Shown here in pieces: positions 36,627 through 45,853 of a stretch of 64,000 bases of DNA. Origin of the DNA: Halopelagius fulvigenes (lineage in GTDB: Archaea > Halobacteriota > Halobacteria > Halobacteriales > Haloferacaceae); the NCBI RefSeq assembly GCF_042662625.1, contig NZ_JBHSXH010000011.1, positions 248,001 through 312,000 on the forward strand. Direction: 5' to 3'. Positions within the stretch are counted from its first letter, which is position 1, and each line of letters starts with the position of its first letter. The notes beneath the pieces were generated by a model that made no database searches, was not told the origin of the DNA, and saw only the letters and a program-made list of their open reading frames with translations. The translations under genes and the position numbers were made by a program.

Positions 36627-38819
36627 CTAGTCGCTCTGGCTGTCCATCTCGTCCGTGATGGGTTCGCTGTGCCAGTACTCGTGGTTGTCGAGGGCGCGGA
36701 AGCAGGCCGCGCGGTGACTCTCCTCGTCCGACGCCTCGTAGGAGCCGGGTCGCTCGGACCGACAGACCTCCCGCGCCTCGGGACAGCGCGTGTGGTAGCG
36801 GCACCCGCTCGGGGGGTTCGTCGGGTCGGGGATGTCGATTTCGCGGATGGGCGAGTCGTCCACCTCGTCGGCCGACCCGTCGTGGTGGAGTTCGGGCGTC
36901 GCCCAGCGGAGCGCCTTCGTGTACGGGTGCTGGGGGTCGTGGATTATCTGCTCGGGCGGGCCGATTTCGACGAGCTCGCCGAGGTAGACGACGCCGATGC
37001 GACCGCCGGTCTTCTCGGCGATGTACCGCGCGTTCGCCAGGTCGTGACTGATGAACAGGTACGACGTGTCGAACATCTCCTGCAGCTGTATCATCAGGTC
37101 CATCATCTCGACGCGGAGCGACACGTCGAGCGCGCTCACCGGTTCGTCGGCGAGGATGAGGTCGGGGTTCATCAGCATCGCGCGGATGATGGCGACGCGT
37201 TGCTGTTCGCCCCCGCTCAGTTGGTGCGGGTAGCGCTCGAAGTAGTCCTCCGGCGGCGACATGCCCACGTGGTCGAGGAGGCCGAGGATGCGCTGCTTCC
37301 GGTCGTTTCCGTCCAGGTCGTCGTGCCACCGCTTGAGCGGTTCTTCGAGGCTCGTCTTGACGCGCCGGTGCGGGTTGAGCGAGCTACCGGGGTCCTGGTG
37401 GACTATCTGGAGCGACCGGCGTATCTCGCCCCACGACACGTCATGATTCCCGTTTCCGTCGTGGACGTCCCAGATGTCCGCGCCGCGGTACTTGATGCTC
37501 CCGCCGGTCGGTCGCTGGAGTCCGACGGCCGTCTTCCCGAGCGTCGTCTTCCCGCACCCCGACTCGCCGACGAGGACGACGGCGTCCTTCTCGTAGATGT
37601 CGAGCGAGATGCCGTCAACCGCTTTGACGGTTTCGGGGTCCGAGAAGATGTCGAAGAAGCCCTTCTCCTTCTCGAAGTGGACCTCCACATCGTCCAGCGA
37701 CACCAGCGGTTCCGCTCCCGCGGCCCGCGTCGCCTTCGTCAGCGGCGCGACCGAACTCTCGGCGAACCCCTCGTCGGTCTGTTCGGTCATCGGAATCGCG
37801 TCCGCCGACTCCTCCCAGTGGTGGCAGTGGACGTGGTGGTCGTCGTCCACCGGGTACGGGCCGGGGTCGGTCGTCTCGCAGGTCCCGTCGGAGAGCGGAC
37901 AGCGCGGGTGGAAGGAGCACCCGGCCGGGACGTTCACCGGGTCGGGAGCGCTCCCCTCGACCGGCCGCATCTCGTCGATGGACGACTCCAAGTTCGGCGT
38001 CGATTTCAGCAACAGCCGCGTGTACGGGTGCGCCGGGAACTCCAGAATCTCCTCGGTCGGTCCCAACTCGGCGATTTCGAACGCGTACAGGACCGCTATG
38101 CGGTCCGTCAGGTCCGCGATGAGCGGCAGGTCGTGCGTGATGAACACGATGGTCAGGTCGTACTCCGTCTGGATCTGCTGCAGGAGCGAGATGATAGAGC
38201 GCTGCATCAGGAGGTCCAGCGCCGCCGTCGGCTCGTCCATCACCAGCACCTCGGGTTCGAGGATGAGCGACAGGGCGATGAGCGCTCGCTGTTTCATCCC
38301 GCCGGACAGTTCGTGCGGGTAGGAGTCGAGCACCCGTTCGGGGTCGAGGTACAGGTCGCTGAGCAACCGATGTGCGCGCTCCACCCCCTCTTCGACGTTG
38401 TAGTCGTGCGCGGTCAGCGTCTCGACGAAGTGGGTTCGTATCTTCCGGACGGGGTTGAACGAGCTCATCGCGCCCTGGAACACCATCGACACCTCCTCCC
38501 AGCGGAACTCCTTGAGCCCCTGTTTGTCGAGGTCCAGAACGTCCACCGGCGCGCCGTCGTTCGGGTAGTAGGTGACGTCGCCCGTGAGGACGCCGGGGTC
38601 GACGATGGCGTCCAACAGGGCGGACGCGAGCATCGACTTCCCGGACCCCGACTCGCCGACGACGCCGAGGACCTCGTTGCGCCGGACGTCCAAATCGACG
38701 CTGTCGAGCACGCGCGAGTCGCCCCGTTCCATGTCGAACGAGACGGACGCGTCCTCTATCTCGATGATCGTCTCTCGGTGCAGCGTATCGCGGTCGTACT
38801 CCGTCTGTGAAACCGTCAT
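36627..38819 (-). CDS. Fused double ATPase of a peptide/oligosaccharide ABC importer (DppD-DppF type)
   Basis: A 730-residue protein with two complete ABC ATPases in tandem. The first has GESGSGKSML, LSGGMKQR and VLVMDEPTAALD; the second has GESGCGKTTL, LSGGEQQR and LILADEPVSALD. Each half ends in the oligopeptide-type C-terminal extension with clustered cysteines (CSFHPRCP and CRYHTRCP), which in relatives can bind an iron-sulphur cluster. In most bacteria these halves are separate DppD and DppF proteins. The gene starts 3 bases after the permease stop, so it ends the operon 43398-36627. In a pectin locus the cargo may be oligogalacturonides rather than peptides. Confidence 0.93.
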   Translation of the reverse strand: MTVSQTEYDRDTLHRETIIEIEDASVSFDMERGDSRVLDSVDLDVRRNEVLGVVGESGSGKSMLASALLDAIVDPGVLTGDVTYYPNDGAPVDVLDLDKQGLKEFRWEEVSMVFQGAMSSFNPVRKIRTHFVETLTAHDYNVEEGVERAHRLLSDLYLDPERVLDSYPHELSGGMKQRALIALSLILEPEVLVMDEPTAALDLLMQRSIISLLQQIQTEYDLTIVFITHDLPLIADLTDRIAVLYAFEIAELGPTEEILEFPAHPYTRLLLKSTPNLESSIDEMRPVEGSAPDPVNVPAGCSFHPRCPLSDGTCETTDPGPYPVDDDHHVHCHHWEESADAIPMTEQTDEGFAESSVAPLTKATRAAGAEPLVSLDDVEVHFEKEKGFFDIFSDPETVKAVDGISLDIYEKDAVVLVGESGCGKTTLGKTAVGLQRPTGGSIKYRGADIWDVHDGNGNHDVSWGEIRRSLQIVHQDPGSSLNPHRRVKTSLEEPLKRWHDDLDGNDRKQRILGLLDHVGMSPPEDYFERYPHQLSGGEQQRVAIIRAMLMNPDLILADEPVSALDVSLRVEMMDLMIQLQEMFDTSYLFISHDLANARYIAEKTGGRIGVVYLGELVEIGPPEQIIHDPQHPYTKALRWATPELHHDGSADEVDDSPIREIDIPDPTNPPSGCRYHTRCPEAREVCRSERPGSYEASDEESHRAACFRALDNHEYWHSEPITDEMDSQSD

Positions 38820-38822
38820 GGA

Positions 38823-39923
38823 TTAGATTCCTCCTCCGCCCATGTTCGCTAAGTTGGGCCTCTTTCCGTCGTCCTCTTCGTCTTCGTCCGCCGCGCCGGA
38901 GACGCTCTCGTGGCGCGCCCGGACGCGGGGGTTGAACACCCGGTCGAGCGACTGGCCGAGCAGTATCAGCCCGACCGAGATGAACACGATGGCGACCATC
39001 GGCACGACGAACCAGTGCAGGGCCTGCGGCCGGTAGTGCGCTCCCCCCCTGTACGCCAGGTTGAGCGTCACCCCCCAGTTGAGGTTCCTGAACGGGAGGA
39101 CGCCGAGGTAGTACAGCGCGGCCGCCTCGAAGATGACCCGCCGAGCGGCGTTGGTCAGGTTGATGACGACGAACGGCATCAGGTGCGGCACGATCTCCTT
39201 GAACACTATCTTCGGCGTCGGGACGCCGATGGCGCGCGCGGCCTCAACGAACGACTCCTGCCGGAGCGTCAGCACCTGCGACCGAATCGCCCTCGCCAGC
39301 CCGCCCCACGACGCGACGCAGAGCAGAATCCCGATGATGTACGGGTTGCCGCTGATGGGCAGAAGCAACGCCAGCACCATCACCAGCGGGAAGCCGGGGA
39401 TGTTGATGAACACGTCGGTGATGGAGCTCAGCACCGTGTCGGTCGTGCCGCCCTTGTACCCGGCGAGAGCGCCGACCGTCGTCCCGACGACCACGGTGAA
39501 GATGGCGCCGGACGCGATCATCTTCAGCATCTCTTGGGTCGCGTGGACGGTCTGGGCGAACAGGTCGCGGCCCATGTCGTCCGTCCCCAGCGGATACGCC
39601 CAGTTCTCGAACGGTTGCGCGAGGGCCGGCCCTTCGGCGACGACGACCGGTTCCACCACCGCCGTCCCGACGGTACCCATCAGCACGTAGATGAGGACGA
39701 TGGTGAACCCGATGCGGGCCCGCCAATCGCGCCAGACGATGGAGAGGGGCGCGTACACGTACGCGTCGTACAGTTTCTCGTAGCGCTCGCGGCGCGTCTC
39801 GTCGTACTGCGAGACGACGTCGAACGGCGAGTTGACGTTGCCGCCGTCGGTTCGCGCCGCGCCGTCGGATTCGCTCGACTGTTCGTCTTCGTTCCAGATG
39901 TCGTCGATAGTGTGATCGGTCAT
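38823..39923 (-). CDS. Peptide/oligosaccharide ABC permease (DppC type)
   Basis: A 366-residue permease. A long acidic N-terminal region (about 75 residues) precedes the membrane helices. The EAA-like loop is EAARAIGVPTPKIVFKEIVP, which is typical of DppC/OppC proteins. The C-terminus is a cytoplasmic acidic tail (DEDEEDD). It pairs with the DppB-type permease encoded 75 bases upstream and is followed almost immediately by the fused ATPase. Confidence 0.92.
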   Translation of the reverse strand: MTDHTIDDIWNEDEQSSESDGAARTDGGNVNSPFDVVSQYDETRRERYEKLYDAYVYAPLSIVWRDWRARIGFTIVLIYVLMGTVGTAVVEPVVVAEGPALAQPFENWAYPLGTDDMGRDLFAQTVHATQEMLKMIASGAIFTVVVGTTVGALAGYKGGTTDTVLSSITDVFINIPGFPLVMVLALLLPISGNPYIIGILLCVASWGGLARAIRSQVLTLRQESFVEAARAIGVPTPKIVFKEIVPHLMPFVVINLTNAARRVIFEAAALYYLGVLPFRNLNWGVTLNLAYRGGAHYRPQALHWFVVPMVAIVFISVGLILLGQSLDRVFNPRVRARHESVSGAADEDEEDDGKRPNLANMGGGGI

Positions 39924-39998
39924 CGTTGTATCCCCTTCTTCTCGGGCAGACGGTTCACGCGTCCCGCCGACGGGTTCCGCGGGCGGCCGCCCGAACGC

Positions 39999-41003
39999 TC
40001 AGTACGATTCACTGTTCTGTCCTCCCGCGCGCGGGTCCACGAGCCCGTACGTCATGTCGGCGATGAACAGTGCGGTCACGACGGCGACGGTGATGAGGAC
40101 GAACCCCCCCATCATCAGCGGGTAGTCCCGCTGGTACATCGCCGACAGCAGGTAGTAGCCGAGTCCGCGGTACTGGAACACCTGCTCCAGCACGACCGAC
40201 CCGCCGAACATTTCGCCGATGCTGATGAGGAACGACGTGTACATCGGCAGGACGGCGTTTCGCGCGACGTACTGCGTCGAAATCGTCACGTCGGAGAGCC
40301 CTCGGAGGCGGGCGACGCGGAGGTAGTCCGAACCGAGGACGCGGATGCTGTTCCCGCGCATACCGAGCGACGCGACGCCCGACGCGACGAGCATCGAGAC
40401 GACGGGAAGCGTGGCGTGCTCGACGATTCCCTTGATGAACGGCCAGTTGAACCCGGCCGGGACGCCAGTCGGCGCGCGACCGCTCGTCGGGAACCAGTTC
40501 AGCCGGTACGCGAGGAATATCAGGAGGAGGAACGCCAGCACGTAGTACGGGATAGACCCCATCAGGATGGCCCACGAGGTGAGGCCGACGTCCAGCTTTC
40601 CGCCCTCCCAGTACGCCATCAGGGCCCCGACGACGATCCCGATGAAGAAGCTGATGAAGAGCGACCAGCTGAGAACGAACAGCGTCCACGGCATGGCCTG
40701 CGCGAGAATCTCGGCCACCGGTTGCGCGTAGTACGTCGATTGACCCAAGTTCCCCGAGAGTATGTCCATCACGTAATCGACGTATGCGACTGGAATCGGT
40801 TCCGTCGGATCGACGCCCAACCGAAGCTCGACGAGCTGTCGGGCGCGAACCGGGTCTACCCCTTGTTGTTCTAGCTGTCTGACCATCGCTCCCATCGGGT
40901 TCCCGGGCATCAGTCGCACCAGGACGAACGAGAGGGTCGTGACAGCCCACACTGTAAAGACAGTTTGTCCCAACCGCCGTACACGCCAGTCCATTGAGGC
41001 CAT
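39999..41003 (-). CDS. Peptide/oligosaccharide ABC permease (DppB type)
   Basis: A 334-residue permease with six helices. The start RLGQTVFTVWAVTTLSFVLVR and the pattern LRVARLRGLSDVTISTQYVARNA are typical of DppB/OppB. Three in-frame ATGs exist (41018, 41003, 40994). 41003 is chosen because the AT-rich ATTAATTA (about 41035-41043) would then place transcription start a few bases before it. It shares the leader-like CATACCATG with the binding-protein gene of the same operon. It follows a small membrane protein gene in the same orientation. Confidence 0.9.
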   Translation of the reverse strand: MASMDWRVRRLGQTVFTVWAVTTLSFVLVRLMPGNPMGAMVRQLEQQGVDPVRARQLVELRLGVDPTEPIPVAYVDYVMDILSGNLGQSTYYAQPVAEILAQAMPWTLFVLSWSLFISFFIGIVVGALMAYWEGGKLDVGLTSWAILMGSIPYYVLAFLLLIFLAYRLNWFPTSGRAPTGVPAGFNWPFIKGIVEHATLPVVSMLVASGVASLGMRGNSIRVLGSDYLRVARLRGLSDVTISTQYVARNAVLPMYTSFLISIGEMFGGSVVLEQVFQYRGLGYYLLSAMYQRDYPLMMGGFVLITVAVVTALFIADMTYGLVDPRAGGQNSESY

Positions 41004-41210
41004 GGTATGCTTACGCATAGGGTTGATTTACCATCCTAATTAATGTTACCCATCGTTCGGGTACGACCGGTCGAATACCTAACTAGAGGCGAGTCGGCGG
41101 CGCGAACGGGCGGACGGAACCGCGGAGTCCGGGGAGTCCTCTCGTTCGCATCGTCGCTATCGCCGAGCGTCCGGAGAGCGCCGTCGAGCCCGCCCGTCGG
41201 GGAGAACCCG

Positions 41211-41408
41211 TCACTCGAAGGGGTCCCACTCGGTGTATATCAGCACGACGCTCGCGAGGAAGGTGAGGACTATCGGGATGAGGGTGAGCTGAGCCATGAC
41301 GTACGACCGAGAACCGGGGTCGAGGTAGAGGAACGAGAACCCCAACAGGAGCAAGAAGAGCACGTCGATGCCGAGCACCGTCCGGGAGGCGGATTGTAGT
41401 ATCCCCAT
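41211..41408 (-). CDS. Small two-helix membrane protein inside the Dpp/Opp-type operon
   Basis: A 65-residue protein of unknown function encoded between the binding protein and the DppB-type permease in the same orientation. Two hydrophobic stretches (about 9-27 and 36-58) flank a short polar turn (LDPGSRSY). ATG 41408 is supported by GTTTATTA 23-30 bases upstream; an upstream in-frame ATG at 41447 would remove that promoter. Its position suggests an accessory subunit of the importer, but nothing in the sequence proves it. Confidence 0.65.
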   Translation of the reverse strand: MGILQSASRTVLGIDVLFLLLLGFSFLYLDPGSRSYVMAQLTLIPIVLTFLASVVLIYTEWDPFE

Positions 41409-41508
41409 ACGCCAAGGAACGGTCCGAACGTAATAAACGTTCAGCACGTTTCGGGGCGTTCGACGCGACGCCGAACGGGCCGGACGGCGGACGACAGAGG
41501 CTGACCGC

Positions 41509-43398
41509 TCAGTCGCCCACGTAGCGGAGCGACCCGTCTTTCATCTTCGGCGCGATGTAGAGCGCGTCGTCGACGCCGTTCAGGATGCCGTCCCTGACGT
41601 CCATCTCCCAGTTCGCGGAGTTGTACGCGCCGGCGTCCGGTTGGTACATCATCTCCGCTTCGGGGAGCGTCTGGTTCCACCACCACATCAGCTCCTTGTG
41701 GTACTTGGAGTCGCCCGTCTGCTGCCACTTTTTGATGTGCTCTTCGACGTTGATGGTCTTCGTCCCGCTACCGCCCTCGGGGTCGCCGACCGGCATCGGG
41801 ACCTCCCGTTCGGGCTTGTAGTGGGTTATCGACTGGACCCAGTCCGCGATGAGGCCGATCGACCAGAGCGCCGTGACGCCGTTCGCGGAGGATCCGTCGG
41901 GCATGATGTCGTACTCGCCGTTCATCCGCCGTTCGTCGAACGTCGCGTCGTCGACCTGCTGTTGTCTCACCTCGATGCCGAACTCGGTGAGGTTCCGCTT
42001 TAGCACCGAGATATCGGGGCGGTCCGCGCCGTTCATGATGTTGAGGGTGAACTTCTTGCCGTCGGGCGTCATCCACGTTCCGTTCTCCTTCGAGTACCCC
42101 TCCTGTTCGAGGAGCTCCGTGGCGCGTTCGGTGTTGTTCTGGCCGTACAGCGTGAAGTCCTTGACCCACTCGGTGGACTCGTGGTTGCCCGCTTTGAGCA
42201 CCTTGCCGGGGACGCGGCAGGGGGCCCACTCGAACATCCGGTTGACGCCTTGAAGCAGCGATTTGACCTGCTGGCGGTTGAAGACGTGAGCGACGGCCTT
42301 CCGGACGTTGGGGCTCTTGAACGGCGTGTCGTAGCCCTCGACGTTGTGCCCGCAGTTGAACGCGAAGAGCTTGTTGCTCGAACGGCCCTCGCGGAACAGT
42401 TTGTGACCCTTCGGCAGTTGCTTCTTCAGGTCGTCCTGAACCGGGAAGCCCTTGTGGGCGGCGTCAACCTGCCCCGTCGAGTACGGCTGGGTGGGCTTGT
42501 TGGTGGAGAACAGGTTGAGGGAGAACTCCTCGAAGTTGATGTTGTCCGAGTGCGGGTGGTCCTCGTACTTCGTCATCACGACGATGTCGTCGCCGACCTC
42601 GGAGATCTGGAACGGTCCGTGTCCGATGGGATTGTCGGTGATCTTCGGGTACTTCGTCGTCGTTATCTCCTCGATGACGGTCGACTTCTCGTCCTCCGAC
42701 CCGTTCATCAGCTTGTCGTGCCACTCGCTCCACTGGTCGTCGTCGTGTTTGGTGAACACGCCGCGGGCGAGGTTGCCGTTGTAGATGCCGATGGTGTTCT
42801 GGACGGCGAATATCTCCGACAGCGGGTCGTTCAGCTTGATCCGGATGTGCTGGTCGTCCACCGCCTCGACGGAGTTGACGAGCGGGTCCGACTCCCCCTC
42901 GCCGGCGGCTTGGATGGCCAGTTCGATCTGCTGTTGCATCACCCAGTCCTGGGCGACGAACTGATCGCCGTTGTGCCACGTCCACTTGTCGCTTATCGTG
43001 ACCTCCAGCGTGGTCTCGTCGCTCATCTTCCACGACTCGGCCATGAGCGGGTAGGCCTCGTTCTTCGTCGGACTGTACACGGCGAGGCGGTCGAAGACCG
43101 CAGCGCCCGGGTGCCAACAGCCCGTCTGGGAGGGGTTCCACGGATTGAAGTGCCGTTCGGTCGGCGTCGCCCCGCTCGTCAGCGGGTCGAACACCCGGAA
43201 GCGCTTCCCCGACGACTGACCGGTCCCGGCCTCGTTCCCGGCGGCCGTGCCGCCGCCGCCGCCACCGCCTCCGCCGGGCGCGGGAGTCGTGTTCTGGTTG
43301 GAACAACCGGCGAGCAGCGCCGCACCGCCGACTGTCCCCATCTTCAGAAAGCTCCGTCTACTGCTCATATCGCTCCGCCAGTCACTAGAGTCTGGCAT
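41509..43398 (-). CDS. Family-5 solute-binding lipoprotein, Tat-exported
   Basis: A 629-residue binding protein of the Dpp/Opp importer encoded downstream. It has a Tat motif (SSRRSFLKMG) and lipobox LLAGC with C32, then a stretch of nine glycines in a short linker. The family core includes TISDKWTWHNGDQFVAQDWV. It is paralogous to the orphan binding protein at 20279-22105. The start at 43398 is fixed by ATATTTAT on the minus strand 24-31 bases upstream; the frame is open to 43530. Family-5 proteins bind peptides or oligosaccharides; neighbouring pectinase genes favour an oligogalacturonide. Confidence 0.92.
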   Translation of the reverse strand: MPDSSDWRSDMSSRRSFLKMGTVGGAALLAGCSNQNTTPAPGGGGGGGGGTAAGNEAGTGQSSGKRFRVFDPLTSGATPTERHFNPWNPSQTGCWHPGAAVFDRLAVYSPTKNEAYPLMAESWKMSDETTLEVTISDKWTWHNGDQFVAQDWVMQQQIELAIQAAGEGESDPLVNSVEAVDDQHIRIKLNDPLSEIFAVQNTIGIYNGNLARGVFTKHDDDQWSEWHDKLMNGSEDEKSTVIEEITTTKYPKITDNPIGHGPFQISEVGDDIVVMTKYEDHPHSDNINFEEFSLNLFSTNKPTQPYSTGQVDAAHKGFPVQDDLKKQLPKGHKLFREGRSSNKLFAFNCGHNVEGYDTPFKSPNVRKAVAHVFNRQQVKSLLQGVNRMFEWAPCRVPGKVLKAGNHESTEWVKDFTLYGQNNTERATELLEQEGYSKENGTWMTPDGKKFTLNIMNGADRPDISVLKRNLTEFGIEVRQQQVDDATFDERRMNGEYDIMPDGSSANGVTALWSIGLIADWVQSITHYKPEREVPMPVGDPEGGSGTKTINVEEHIKKWQQTGDSKYHKELMWWWNQTLPEAEMMYQPDAGAYNSANWEMDVRDGILNGVDDALYIAPKMKDGSLRYVGD

Positions 43399-43693
43399 GG
43401 TATGACAATGCGAGTTGTCCCATAAATATCTAACTATTGTTAATGCTATTGGGAGATGTGGAGCCGAAACCCGCCTTACCGCCTCCGAGAGCGACTTTCG
43501 TCCGACGCGAGGCGGAGTCGTTCGCTCCACCGGGGACTTCCGCCGTGCGCCTCCCTGCGTGCGTCGCGTCGGACGCGGGCGGTGATCATCGTCTCGTCGT
43601 CTTACCGCCCGGACCGTCTCGTTTCGAGCAGTCGCACTCGGGGAGGCTCAACGCCCCGTTTAGTACGGTGGCCATACCTTTCAGGTGGAGATT

Positions 43694-43710
43694 GTTCGGT
43701 AGAGGGGAAC
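43694..43710. promoter_or_regulatory. Degenerate palindromic operator candidate, copy 8
   Basis: GTTCGG-TAGAG-GGGAAC has two mismatches from GTTCCC-N5-GGGAAC. It lies about 300 bases upstream of the Dpp/Opp-type binding protein gene. Confidence 0.3.
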
Positions 43711-44101
43711 AGACGGGGCCGATGCTCCGGTGCCGGTAGCGATGCTATAACATATGGTAACGAACATCACGCGAGGCGGCGCGGACGGGCGAGACGTTAC
43801 AGGCATACTGCTGTGAGGGCGAGGAGCAGTCGAAACTGCCGAGACGGAGGTCCCGAAACACGGGTGTCGGTAACGCATACCGGTGTTATGGGAGGCCGAC
43901 AACCGGCAACTACAGTCCAGATATCTTCCACCTGAGGCTCTGACAAACCCGTGTTCGGCAGAGAGAAACGCGACGTACGTCTCCGAATCGGCGAGAGCGG
44001 TTCGAACACGGAACCGCACCCTCCGTCCATCGATTCCGTGGCGTTCGGCGGAAGAACGCGTCGATTCGGCGGAGACCGCCTCTCTAAACCGCCCGGGACG
44101 G

Positions 44102-44118
44102 GTTCTCCCCTTGGGAAC
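44102..44118. promoter_or_regulatory. Palindromic operator candidate, copy 7
   Basis: GTTCTC-CCCTT-GGGAAC has one mismatch. It lies just beyond the 3' end of the GH28 gene and some 700 bases upstream of the binding-protein gene. Confidence 0.4.
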
Positions 44119-44206
44119 GAACGGCGTCGGTACGGACGGCGTCGGTACGAGCGTCGATTTCGGACGCGGACCGTGCGCGGAGGAACGCGGATTCGGACGA
44201 CGGCGC

Positions 44207-45757
44207 TTATTCGACGACGACGTCAGTTGCGGTGTCGTCCGTCTCGACCCGTTCTTCGAGGCCGGCGTCGTTCCCCGAGAGCGATATCAGGCGCGTCTCC
44301 GGACCGCTCGCACGCAGGAACGCGCCGTCCGAGGCGGGGGCGCGACACCCGTGGACGCGGGTCGTCCCGACGTCTTTCACCGTCACGACGGAGTCTCGAT
44401 TCTCGCCGCGGAACCGAAGTCCGTCGAGTTCGACCGACTCGACTTCCTCGAAGGCCATCGCGGGACTCTCCGGCGTCCGTATCTCGACGTTCCGGAACGA
44501 GACGTCGCCGAGCGACTTGCAGAAGAACGTGTGCGACGCGTCGTAGTTCTCGGCCATCGCGGGGGAGATATCCGTGGCGTCCAGCGGTCGGGTGGCGTCG
44601 ATCCGCACGTTCGAGAAGGAGATCCCCTCGAACGACCGTTCGGGGAGTCCCGCGAAGAACCCGGCGTAGGACACCTCGCGGGCCGTGACGTCGGAGAAGT
44701 GGACGTTCCTCACCATCGGCGTCCCGTCGTCTACGGGGACCGGGTCGCTGTCGATGTCCGTGAAGTAGTAGCCGTTGACGACGAACGGACACGCGACGCG
44801 CCGCATGACGATGTTGTCGAAGTGCAGGTCCTCCACGACGCCGCCGCGGCCGCGTTGGGTCTTGATGCGCACGCCGCGGTCGGTGCCCGTGAAGGTGCAG
44901 TTGCTGACCGCCACGTCGCGCACGTCGCCCGACATCTCGCTTCCGATGACGACGCCCCCGTGACCCGCCTCCACCGTGCAGTTGGTGACGGTTATCTGCG
45001 CCGCCGGCCGGCCGACCGCTCTCCCCTCCTCGTCCTTCCCCGACTTGATGCAGATGGCGTCGTCGCCGGCGTTGATGTACGTGTCGCTGATTCGGACGAA
45101 GCGCGAGGAGTCGATGTCGATACCGTCACCGTTCGGCGCATTCTCGGGGTTCTCGACGTTCACATCGTGGAGCGTGACGTTCTCGGAGTAGACGACGTGG
45201 GTGTTCCAGAAGGGGGAGTTCCGGAGCGTGACGCCCGAGACGGTGACGTTCTTCGACTCCGAAATCTGAAACAGCGGCGGTCGGAGGGTGAAGCTGCTCA
45301 CGTCGTCCCGCTTCTCGTTTCGCGCCTCGAACTCGGCTAACCGCTCCGCGAGTCCGTCGGGGTACTCCGGCTCCGGCGCGTCGTAGAACTCCCACCAGTA
45401 GTCGCCCTGTCCGTCGATGGTCCCGCGGCCGGTGACCGCGACGTTCTCGGCGTCGCGGACGAACAGGCAGGGGTGGAAGCCGACCTGGTTCCACCCCTCC
45501 CACCGGCTCTCGACGGTCGGAAACGCCGAGTAGTCCCGCGCGAACCGGAGCGTCGCGCCCGCGTCGAGGTGGAGCGTGGTGTCGTCGCCGACGCGGAGCG
45601 GTGCCGTGCGGTACGTCCCGGGCGGGACGTGCACCGTCCCGCCGGTTTCGGCGCAGTCGTCGAGTGCGCCCTGTATCGCCTCGGTGTCGAGTTCGGTACC
45701 GTCGCCCGCGGCGCCGTACTCGCGGACGTCGAACGAGAACGTGTCTGACTCGGACAT
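44207..45757 (-). CDS. Glycoside hydrolase family 28 (polygalacturonase-like), cytoplasmic
   Basis: A 516-residue right-handed beta-helix hydrolase with all GH28 catalytic motifs: N209-x-D211 in NGDGID, D232-D233 in AGDDAICIKSG, G265-H-G in AGHGGVVIGSE and R297-I-K in RGVRIKTQ. The family hydrolyses alpha-1,4-galacturonosyl or related bonds. There is no signal peptide, so it probably acts on imported oligogalacturonides as an exo-enzyme. ATG 45757 is chosen because CATAAAC (GTTTATG on the minus strand) lies 25-31 bases upstream. It is the first of several minus-strand pectin genes. Confidence 0.93.
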   Translation of the reverse strand: MSESDTFSFDVREYGAAGDGTELDTEAIQGALDDCAETGGTVHVPPGTYRTAPLRVGDDTTLHLDAGATLRFARDYSAFPTVESRWEGWNQVGFHPCLFVRDAENVAVTGRGTIDGQGDYWWEFYDAPEPEYPDGLAERLAEFEARNEKRDDVSSFTLRPPLFQISESKNVTVSGVTLRNSPFWNTHVVYSENVTLHDVNVENPENAPNGDGIDIDSSRFVRISDTYINAGDDAICIKSGKDEEGRAVGRPAAQITVTNCTVEAGHGGVVIGSEMSGDVRDVAVSNCTFTGTDRGVRIKTQRGRGGVVEDLHFDNIVMRRVACPFVVNGYYFTDIDSDPVPVDDGTPMVRNVHFSDVTAREVSYAGFFAGLPERSFEGISFSNVRIDATRPLDATDISPAMAENYDASHTFFCKSLGDVSFRNVEIRTPESPAMAFEEVESVELDGLRFRGENRDSVVTVKDVGTTRVHGCRAPASDGAFLRASGPETRLISLSGNDAGLEERVETDDTATDVVVE

Positions 45758-45781
45758 CAGTCGATGATTTCGGAGTGCAGA

Positions 45782-45788
45782 CATAAAC
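45782..45788 (-). promoter_or_regulatory. TATA-like box of the GH28 gene
   Basis: GTTTATG on the minus strand lies 25-31 bases before the ATG at 45757; there is no Shine-Dalgarno site. Confidence 0.5.
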
Positions 45789-45853
45789 GTTGCGTCGGAA
45801 AAAGGAGGCACGGACCGCCGGACGTCCGAACGCGCCGTCCGGCCGCGGTGCGG

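Larger units (their letters stand above)
43399..44206. other. Intergenic region with two degenerate palindromes, no gene recognised
   Basis: About 800 bases between the binding-protein start and the end of the GH28 gene. Large open frames here are antisense to GH28 or arginine-rich and were not accepted. It holds degenerate copies of the 17-bp palindrome at 43694 and 44102, an AT-rich spot (GCTATAACATATGG, 43742-43755) and a 15-bp tandem duplication at 44121-44150. Confidence 0.5.

Noticed and set aside
36039..38810. 923-codon open frame on the plus strand
   Set aside because: Antisense to the fused ATPase, which has all Walker and signature motifs; the frame has no domain of its own.
38910..40874. 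654-codon open frame on the plus strand
   Set aside because: Antisense to the two Dpp-type permeases; rich in Arg, Asp and His with no membrane helices.
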